Origin: Marinobacter sp.
Lineage (GTDB): Bacteria > Pseudomonadota > Gammaproteobacteria > Pseudomonadales > Oleiphilaceae
Assembly: GCA_017643965.1 (NCBI GenBank)
Contig: JAEPMM010000003.1
Span: 1-30,584, forward strand
Direction of reading: 5' to 3'
DNA: 30,584 bases
Part shown: positions 24,748 through 30,584 of the stretch, piece by piece
How positions within the stretch are numbered: position 1 is the first letter of the stretch
How the letters are laid out: each line of letters opens with the position of its first letter
Notes under the pieces: generated by a model
What the model was told of the DNA's origin: nothing
Databases searched by the model: none
The model's input: only the letters and a program-made list of their open reading frames with translations
Position numbers and translations under genes: made by a program

Positions 24748-25898
24748 ACGACCACCCCCCCATGCCCGGCGGGGACCGCCCGGGCATCGGTCCGCCGCTG
24801 TGGTTGCTGGCCGAGCTGACCTACCGTTGTCCGCTGCAGTGTCCGTACTGCTCCAATCCGCTGGATTTTGCCCAGACGGCTCAGGAACTGAGCACCGCGG
24901 AGTGGGCGAGGGTGCTGCGCCAAGGGCGTCAGATGGGCGCGGCGCAGTTGGGCTTTTCCGGTGGTGAACCGCTGGTCCGTCAGGACCTGCCGGAGCTGAT
25001 CGCCGAGGCTCGGCAACTGGGCTATTACACCAACCTGATCACCTCGGGGCTGGGACTCACCGAGGCCAAAGTGTGTGCTTTCCGGGATGCCGGTCTGGAT
25101 CATATCCAGGTCAGTTTTCAGGCCTCGGACCCGGAGCTGAACAACGCCGTGGCCGGTTCCCGCAAGGCGTTCGAGCACAAGCTGGCGATGGCCCGCGCAG
25201 TCAAGGACGCCGGTTACCCGATGGTGCTCAATTTCGTGATCCACCGCCACAATATTCACCAGATGAACGACATCATGGCCTTGTGCGAAAGGCTGGGGGC
25301 GGACTATGTCGAGCTGGCGACCTGCCAGTATTACGGCTGGGCATTCGAGAACCGCGAGGGGCTGATGCCCTCCCGGGCGCAACTGGAGAAAGCCGAGACC
25401 GAGGTCAATGCCTATCGTCAGCATCTTGCCGCGGTCGGTGCTGCCATGAAGCTGATTTTCGTGACGCCGGACTATTACGAGGAGCGACCCAAGGCGTGCA
25501 TGAATGGATGGGGAAGCCTGTTTCTGACGGTAGCGCCGGACGGCACAGCGTTGCCCTGCCACAGTGCCCGTTTGCTGCCCATCGACTTCCCGAACGTGCG
25601 TGACACGGATCTTCACAGCATCTGGTACGACAGCCCCGGCTTCAATCATTACCGCGGCGACAGCTGGATGCCGGAACCCTGTCGCTCCTGGGATGAAAAG
25701 GGCAAGGATTTGGGCGGTTGCCGCTGTCAGGCGTATTTACTGACCGGCAACGCCGATAACGCTGACCCGGTGTGTGGCAAGTCGCCTCACCACGATCGGA
25801 TTCTGGCGGCGAGGACCGCTGCTGAGCACGCCACGGCCGGCATCGACGGGCTGATCTATCGCAATGCGGATAACTCAAAACTGCTATTCCGGGGCTGA
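24744..25898 (+). CDS. pqqE: Radical-SAM PqqA cross-linking enzyme PqqE
   Basis: A 384-residue radical SAM-SPASM enzyme. The 4Fe-4S cluster motif is Cys29-PLQ-Cys33-PY-Cys36, with GFSGGEPL following. The SPASM region near the C-terminus has CHSARLLP, CRSWDEKGKDLGGCRCQ and CGKSPHH for auxiliary clusters. It forms the Glu15-Tyr19 carbon-carbon bond in PqqA with PqqD. ATG 24744 overlaps pqqD by 4 bp. Complete length for the family. Confidence 0.96.
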   Translation: MNDHPPMPGGDRPGIGPPLWLLAELTYRCPLQCPYCSNPLDFAQTAQELSTAEWARVLRQGRQMGAAQLGFSGGEPLVRQDLPELIAEARQLGYYTNLITSGLGLTEAKVCAFRDAGLDHIQVSFQASDPELNNAVAGSRKAFEHKLAMARAVKDAGYPMVLNFVIHRHNIHQMNDIMALCERLGADYVELATCQYYGWAFENREGLMPSRAQLEKAETEVNAYRQHLAAVGAAMKLIFVTPDYYEERPKACMNGWGSLFLTVAPDGTALPCHSARLLPIDFPNVRDTDLHSIWYDSPGFNHYRGDSWMPEPCRSWDEKGKDLGGCRCQAYLLTGNADNADPVCGKSPHHDRILAARTAAEHATAGIDGLIYRNADNSKLLFRG

Positions 25899-27777
25899 TC
25901 AGCGGCCACAGGCAACGGCGCTTACGGCTTCGCCTGCTTGTCGGCTGAGTGCGAGTCAGGCCTGTGCCACGTTTGCCCAGCGCCTCGAACTGGCGGTGTC
26001 CGGGGCCGGCCTTTTCTGGCTGGAGCCGGATCCGACCTCCGGGATTCAAGCGCTGTGGCGGTTGACCGCACGGGGCCCTGAGCCTTTCGGGCCGGCGGGC
26101 CTCAGTGTGCGCAGCCGCATCAACGGTTATGGCGGCGGCAGTCTGGCCGCGCTCGACAGCGGCCTGTTTCTGGTCAGTGAAGATCAGCAGATTCACTTTC
26201 TCGCGGACGATGGCCGGTGCCAACGGCTCACTGATGAGCCCGACGCCGCCTTTGGCGGGCTGGTTGCGGATCCCCATCGCCAGCGTGTGCTGGCCGTGCG
26301 GGAAGCCGGCGGTCGCCAACAGCTGGTGGCGGTCAGCGCGGAGCAGGGTATTCGGGTGCTCCACGCCGGGCAGGATTTCTACGGCGCGCCTGCACTGTCC
26401 GCTGACGGGCGTCAGCTGGCGTGGGTGAGCTGGCAACTGCCGGACATGCCGTGGATACGAACGACACTGTGGACGGCGGTGGTGACCGAAAGCGGGTGCT
26501 TGCGGGGGTGTGAGACCTGGCCCACGGCAACGGAAGGCTCGGTCCAGCAACCGGTGTACGCCGGATCCGGGTTGTGGGTGTTGTCGGATCACCGGGGCTG
26601 GTGGCAGCCGTGGTGTCTCGACCCGGATGGCGCGGACGGCGATTGGGTCAACGGCGGCGGCCCGCCGCTGGATCACGCCAATGCCCCCTGGCAACTGGGT
26701 GAATCCCATCACGTGCCCCTCCCGGATGGTGGTTGGGCGCGGGTTCACTACCGGGATGGCAGCGGCGAGCTCTGGTTATACCACCCGCATTGCGCGGGTC
26801 AGCGGGTAGCCGCGGAATTCAGTGATTTCCGTTGCCTGCGCCTCACCGCCGGTAAGCTGGTCTGCATTGCCCGTTCTGCGACACGGCTGGATGCTATTGT
26901 GAACGTGGACCCGCACAGCGGCGCCGCCGAGGTGGTGGCCGGCGGTGAAGTGCCGGAGCAGCTGCAGTCGCTGGCATTGCCGATGCTGTTCGAGGTGCCC
27001 TCAGGCGGCAGCGACGTCCCCGCATTCAGCGGATTCCTGTACCGGCCCAATCTGACTGTATCCGCGTCGTCGCCGTTAATTCTGATGGTTCATGGCGGCC
27101 CGACCTCAGCCGCCTACCCGGTGTTCAATCCCCAGGTGCAGTACTGGTGTCAGCGCGGTTTTGCCGTGGCCGAGATGAACTATCGTGGCAGCAGCGGGTA
27201 TGGCCGCGCCTTTCGCCTGGCACTTGCCGGTGGTTGGGGGGAGGTGGACGCCGCCGATATGGAGCGGGCCGCTGACTGCCTTGGCACCAGTGGGTTGGTG
27301 GATGGCCAGCGTATCTTCATTCAGGGGCGGAGCTCTGGTGGCTACACCGTGCTGATGGCGTTGGCCCGCAGCCGCCGATTTGCCGCCGGTGCAAGTCTGT
27401 TCGGGGTGACCGATCCGCTGCAGCTGAGGGCCGCGACCCATCGTTTCGAATCCGGCTATCTGGACTGGTTGCTGGGCCCACCGCAGCATCACCCCCAGCG
27501 CTGGCACGAGCGCACACCGCGGCACCTGTGCGATCAGATCCGGGCGCCGGTGATTTTCTTCCAGGGCGGTCAGGATGCGGTGGTGGTGCCGGAACAGACC
27601 CGTGCCATGGTGGCGGCCATGAAGGCGTCGGGCCAGTCACCAGAGCTGCACTGGTTCGAGGATGAGGGTCACGGGTTCCGGCGCCCGGTCAATCAGGCCC
27701 GAACGCTGGAGTGGCTTTACGCTTTTTATGGACGACAGGGAGCGAAGTCCGGTGATCGGGGGGCGAACTTGAGTTAA
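25864..27777 (+). CDS. pqqH: S9 family (prolyl oligopeptidase-type) peptidase, PqqH-like
   Basis: A 637-residue protein. An N-terminal WD-like/beta-propeller region (~30-370) is followed by an alpha/beta hydrolase domain. Catalytic residues by motif: Ser490 in GRSSGG, Asp571 in GQDAVVVPEQ, His603 in DEGHGF; the oxyanion region is MVHGGPTSAAYP. No signal peptide, so cytoplasmic. It overlaps pqqE by 35 bp, in the place where P. aeruginosa has the S9 peptidase gene pqqH. It could trim the modified PqqA, a step done by PqqF/PqqG M16 proteases elsewhere; neither is present here. The start has no good ribosome site, so coupling to pqqE translation or a slightly different start is possible. Confidence 0.8.
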   Translation: MRITQNCYSGADQRPQATALTASPACRLSASQACATFAQRLELAVSGAGLFWLEPDPTSGIQALWRLTARGPEPFGPAGLSVRSRINGYGGGSLAALDSGLFLVSEDQQIHFLADDGRCQRLTDEPDAAFGGLVADPHRQRVLAVREAGGRQQLVAVSAEQGIRVLHAGQDFYGAPALSADGRQLAWVSWQLPDMPWIRTTLWTAVVTESGCLRGCETWPTATEGSVQQPVYAGSGLWVLSDHRGWWQPWCLDPDGADGDWVNGGGPPLDHANAPWQLGESHHVPLPDGGWARVHYRDGSGELWLYHPHCAGQRVAAEFSDFRCLRLTAGKLVCIARSATRLDAIVNVDPHSGAAEVVAGGEVPEQLQSLALPMLFEVPSGGSDVPAFSGFLYRPNLTVSASSPLILMVHGGPTSAAYPVFNPQVQYWCQRGFAVAEMNYRGSSGYGRAFRLALAGGWGEVDAADMERAADCLGTSGLVDGQRIFIQGRSSGGYTVLMALARSRRFAAGASLFGVTDPLQLRAATHRFESGYLDWLLGPPQHHPQRWHERTPRHLCDQIRAPVIFFQGGQDAVVVPEQTRAMVAAMKASGQSPELHWFEDEGHGFRRPVNQARTLEWLYAFYGRQGAKSGDRGANLS

Positions 27778-27822
27778 ACTTTTGCCAGATCCTACAACAA
27801 TAAATACCTTGAGCATCGCCCT

Positions 27823-28986
27823 ATGAATCAGGACATTTCTGCGCTTCGCAAGTTTGTCTCCCCGGAAATCGTCTTCGGTGCCGGCTCCCGCAAGGCGGTG
27901 GCTAATTTCGCCAGTAACTTCGGGGCCCGCCACGTGTTTCTGGTCTCCGACCCCGGGGTCGAGCAGGCCGGCTGGGTAGCGGAAATAGTCGACATTCTGA
28001 TGGCGGCAGGTCTTCGGGTAACGGTCTTCACCGGTGTGTCTCCGAATCCCAGGGTAGACGAAGTCATGGCCGGTGCGGAGCTGTACCGTTCCAGCGAGTG
28101 TGATGTCATTGTCGCCATCGGTGGTGGCAGTCCGATGGACTGCGCCAAGGGCATCGGAATTGTCAGCGCCCACGGCTGCAATATTCTGGAGTTCGAAGGT
28201 GTCGACACCATTACCTCGCCCTCGCCGCCGATGATCCTGATTCCGACCACGGCAGGCACGTCTGCGGACGTGTCCCAGTTCGCCATCATTTCCGACCCGA
28301 ATCGTCGCTTCAAGTTCTCGATCATCAGTAAGGCGGTGGTACCGGACGTTGCCTTGATTGATCCGGAAGTGACCGAAACCATGGACGGCTTCCTGACCGC
28401 CTGTACCGGGGTGGATGCCATGGTGCACGCCATCGAGGCGTTTGTGTCCACGGGCAGTGGACCTCTGACCGATACCCACGCGCTGGAAGCGATCCGGCTG
28501 ATCAATCGCCACCTCGAGCCGCTGGTGGCCAATACGTCGAACCCGTATCTGCGGGAACAGGTTATGTTGGCCTCGATGCAGGCCGGGCTGGCGTTTTCCA
28601 ACGCGATTCTGGGCGCGGTTCACGCCATGTCCCACAGCCTCGGAGGCTATCTGGATCTGCCCCATGGTTTGTGCAATGCGTTGCTGCTCGAACACGTTGT
28701 GGCGTTCAACTTTCCGTTCGCGGAAGACCGCTTCCGCAAGGTGGCCGAAGCCATGGATATCGATACCCGCGGCATGAACAAAACCGAGATCAAGAAGCGC
28801 CTGATGAACCGTATCATCGAGCTCAAGCGCACGGTCGGGCTGGAGTCCCGGCTGGCGGAGCTGGGCGTCAGTGTGTCGGATATTCCGTACCTTTCCGGGT
28901 TTGCCCTGCAGGATCCGTGCATTCTCACCAATCCCCGCAAATCATCGCTGCGGGACGTCCAGGTTGTCTATGAAGAAGCCCTCTGA
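27823..28986 (+). CDS. ercA: Iron-type alcohol dehydrogenase, ErcA-like
   Basis: A 387-residue group III (Fe-ADH) enzyme, full length. NAD site GGGSPMDCAK (100-109). Metal ligands by family spacing are Asp198, His202, His267 and His281 (VDAMVH, VHAMSHSLGG, LPHGLC). In P. aeruginosa ErcA does not replace the quinoprotein but is needed for induction of the ethanol system, and its gene lies next to the kinase gene ercS, as here. A catalytic role in aldehyde/alcohol conversion is also possible. Only 45 bp separate it from the peptidase gene, and its last 17 bp overlap ercS. Confidence 0.87.
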   Translation: MNQDISALRKFVSPEIVFGAGSRKAVANFASNFGARHVFLVSDPGVEQAGWVAEIVDILMAAGLRVTVFTGVSPNPRVDEVMAGAELYRSSECDVIVAIGGGSPMDCAKGIGIVSAHGCNILEFEGVDTITSPSPPMILIPTTAGTSADVSQFAIISDPNRRFKFSIISKAVVPDVALIDPEVTETMDGFLTACTGVDAMVHAIEAFVSTGSGPLTDTHALEAIRLINRHLEPLVANTSNPYLREQVMLASMQAGLAFSNAILGAVHAMSHSLGGYLDLPHGLCNALLLEHVVAFNFPFAEDRFRKVAEAMDIDTRGMNKTEIKKRLMNRIIELKRTVGLESRLAELGVSVSDIPYLSGFALQDPCILTNPRKSSLRDVQVVYEEAL

Positions 28987-30584
28987 CGAACAGGAAGGGG
29001 GATACGGGGTTGGCGACCTGCTGGGTCTCGGCAGCCAGTCTGTCCGCAAGAATTATTACCCCGCGCTGCAGGATCGGATCGAAGAGCTGGAGCAGGAGCG
29101 CAACCGCTATAAATGGCTGTACGAGAATGCCCTGCACGGTATATTCCAGGCCAACCTGCGTGGCGGTTTTCTAGCCTGCAACCCCGCCATGGCCAGAATC
29201 TGCGGTTACGAGAGCACGGATGATCTCAAGGCCGGGGTGATTCGCTTGCGGGAACAGCTGTTTTCCAGTGCGGCGGATTTCGACAAACTGCGCCAGGAGC
29301 TGCTGGACAGTGGAAGTCTGAGCGCCCGCGAAAGCCAGCTGAGAAAGCGAGATGGCAAACCGGTGCACGTCGCCATCACCATGCTACGACGCCCCGATCT
29401 GGGGCCGGAAGTGGTGGAGGCGTTTGTGGCCGACATCACCGAGCGGGTTCAGGCGCGAGAGAAACTGGTGCGGCTGAATGCCGAACTGGAGCATCGGGTG
29501 GAAGAGCGGACCGAAGCGTTGCAGAACGCCAATGTGGGCCTGCGTTACCAGATCGAGGAGCGTGAAAAGGTCGAGCACGAGCTGATGGTGGCGATGGAGG
29601 CCGCGCGGGAGGCCAATCGCAGCAAGGACAAATACCTTGCCGCTGCCAGTCACGACCTGTTGCAACCGCTGAATGCTGCCCGCTTGATGATTTCCGCGCT
29701 GCAGGACAGCCCCCTGCCAGCGCAGGAAAGCCGCATGGTGCATCAGGTGCATCGGGCCCTTGAAGGCGCCGAGGACTTGCTGGCGGATCTGCTGGACATT
29801 TCCAAACTGGACCAGCAGGCGATGAAGCCGGATCTGGTCTATACCGATTTGGCTGCCCTGGCGGTGGGTCTGGGCGAGGAGTTCGAGGCGGTGGCGGCCA
29901 ATGTGGGGCTGTCGTTCCGGGTTCGTGTGTTACCGGCGATGATCCGCACCGACCAGCGCATGCTGACCCGAATCATCCGCAACCTGCTGAGCAACGCCTT
30001 TCGTTACACCCGGTCAGGGGGCGTACTGTTGGCCCTCAGGGGGCGTGGCAACAGGTTGCGCATTGAGGTGTGGGACACCGGCGTGGGGATTGCCGAGGAC
30101 AAGATCCGTGAGATTTTCACCGAGTTCCATCAGCTCCTGCCCCGGGGCACCGGTGGTCGCCAGGGCGTGGGCCTTGGGCTGGCGATTGTGGAGCGCATGG
30201 TGCGGGTGCTGGGGTACGACACTGACGTGTCATCTCGCCCGGATCGGGGTTCCCGTTTTGCGGTGACCATTCCACTGGCTGAGCCATTGGCCGTGCCTCA
30301 CTCGCCGGCTGGCGCTCAACCCGTTGCCTTTACCGATGGCTTTGGTGGTGCTCGCGTGATGGTCATTGATAACGAGCCAGCCGTGCTTGAAAGCATGCAG
30401 TTGCTGCTCGAGCGCTGGGGCTGTTCCGTGACCACAGCGCCTGACGAGACGCAGGCGCTGCGAGCGGTCGCCGGCCTGGATGCGCCTCCGGCGGTGATTC
30501 TGGCGGACTACCACCCCGACAACGAACGCACCGGCTGCGAGGCCATCTATGGCCTCCGCCGCCATCTTGGCCGCGATATTCCGG
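28970..30584 (+). CDS. ercS: Hybrid sensor histidine kinase ErcS-like (3' end beyond window)
   Basis: Open to the window edge: 538 residues are visible from ATG 28970 (MKKPSDEQEGGYGVGDLLG). It has a short N-terminal coiled segment (~37-48), a PAS domain (~48-160, YENALHGIFQANLRGGF to VADITER), coiled coil EHRVEERTEALQN, HisKA with His228 (AASHDLLQPLN), HATPase with GVGLGLAIVERM, and a receiver starting at VMVIDNEP (~463) with Asp513 in ILADYHPD. No membrane segment. It is clearly paralogous to the NahK-like kinase at 2664 (same SHDLLQPLN box and ILADYH receiver). It overlaps ercA by 17 bp; ErcS in pseudomonads senses an unknown cytoplasmic signal upstream of ErbR. Confidence 0.85.
   Translation, partial: MKKPSDEQEGGYGVGDLLGLGSQSVRKNYYPALQDRIEELEQERNRYKWLYENALHGIFQANLRGGFLACNPAMARICGYESTDDLKAGVIRLREQLFSSAADFDKLRQELLDSGSLSARESQLRKRDGKPVHVAITMLRRPDLGPEVVEAFVADITERVQAREKLVRLNAELEHRVEERTEALQNANVGLRYQIEEREKVEHELMVAMEAAREANRSKDKYLAAASHDLLQPLNAARLMISALQDSPLPAQESRMVHQVHRALEGAEDLLADLLDISKLDQQAMKPDLVYTDLAALAVGLGEEFEAVAANVGLSFRVRVLPAMIRTDQRMLTRIIRNLLSNAFRYTRSGGVLLALRGRGNRLRIEVWDTGVGIAEDKIREIFTEFHQLLPRGTGGRQGVGLGLAIVERMVRVLGYDTDVSSRPDRGSRFAVTIPLAEPLAVPHSPAGAQPVAFTDGFGGARVMVIDNEPAVLESMQLLLERWGCSVTTAPDETQALRAVAGLDAPPAVILADYHPDNERTGCEAIYGLRRHLGRDIP

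Noticed and set aside
24438..25649. 403-codon antisense frame across pqqD-pqqE
   Set aside because: Covers three overlapping verified pqq reading frames; no independent support.

Overview
The window is a chromosomal alcohol-oxidation island from a Gram-negative gammaproteobacterium. Outer-membrane porin, periplasmic quinoprotein dehydrogenases and a complete PQQ biosynthesis operon are all present. Gene content and order resemble the Pseudomonas exa/ped/pqq/erc region, and the moderately high GC plus the dispersed palindromes suggest a marine relative such as Marinobacter (inference; no rRNA gene is present to confirm it).

Layout. (a) 170-1276: porin. (b) 1406-5702: a FIST-domain protein and a PAS/HisKA/REC hybrid kinase (the NosP-NahK pair of Pseudomonas), converging on a NarL-type regulator of the ErbR/AgmR family. 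(c) 5872-8334: a complete importer-type ABC cassette of the nitrate/sulfonate/taurine class, ending in a long inverted repeat. (d) 12221-8519, minus strand: a four-gene operon of periplasmic binding protein, YVTN beta-propeller, ABC ATPase and ABC-2 permease, the set known to accompany PQQ-dependent alcohol dehydrogenases. (e) 12396-14289: membrane histidine kinase and response regulator resembling PedS2/PedR2, then a secreted pentapeptide-repeat protein on the opposite strand. (f) 16879-15026 (minus) and 17247-22368 (plus): a Ca-type PQQ alcohol dehydrogenase diverging from cytochrome c550, a MoxJ-like binding protein, a second, lanthanide-type PQQ alcohol dehydrogenase and an aldehyde dehydrogenase. 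(g) 22665-27777: pqqABCDE and an S9 peptidase (PqqH-like). (h) 27823-end: an iron-type alcohol dehydrogenase (ErcA) and a hybrid kinase (ErcS), cut by the window end.

How it works together. Periplasmic alcohols are oxidised by either quinoprotein (WDFSG, Ca-type; WDYDG, Ln-type), electrons go to cytochrome c550, the aldehyde is oxidised by the ExaC-type enzyme, and PQQ comes from the adjacent operon. At least three regulatory modules (NosP/NahK + ErbR, PedS2/R2-like, ErcA/ErcS) and two transport systems surround this core.

The most useful new observation is a shared promoter architecture. A box of consensus CYAAAGTACYATTCT lies 33-34 bp (first base to first base) upstream of a -10-like hexamer in front of the ABC importer, the PedS2-like kinase, the cytochrome gene and pqqA. 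An exact 10-mer TACTACCAAG occurs upstream of the cytochrome, Ln-dehydrogenase and aldehyde dehydrogenase genes. Five A-tracts in helical phase precede the Ca-type dehydrogenase gene.
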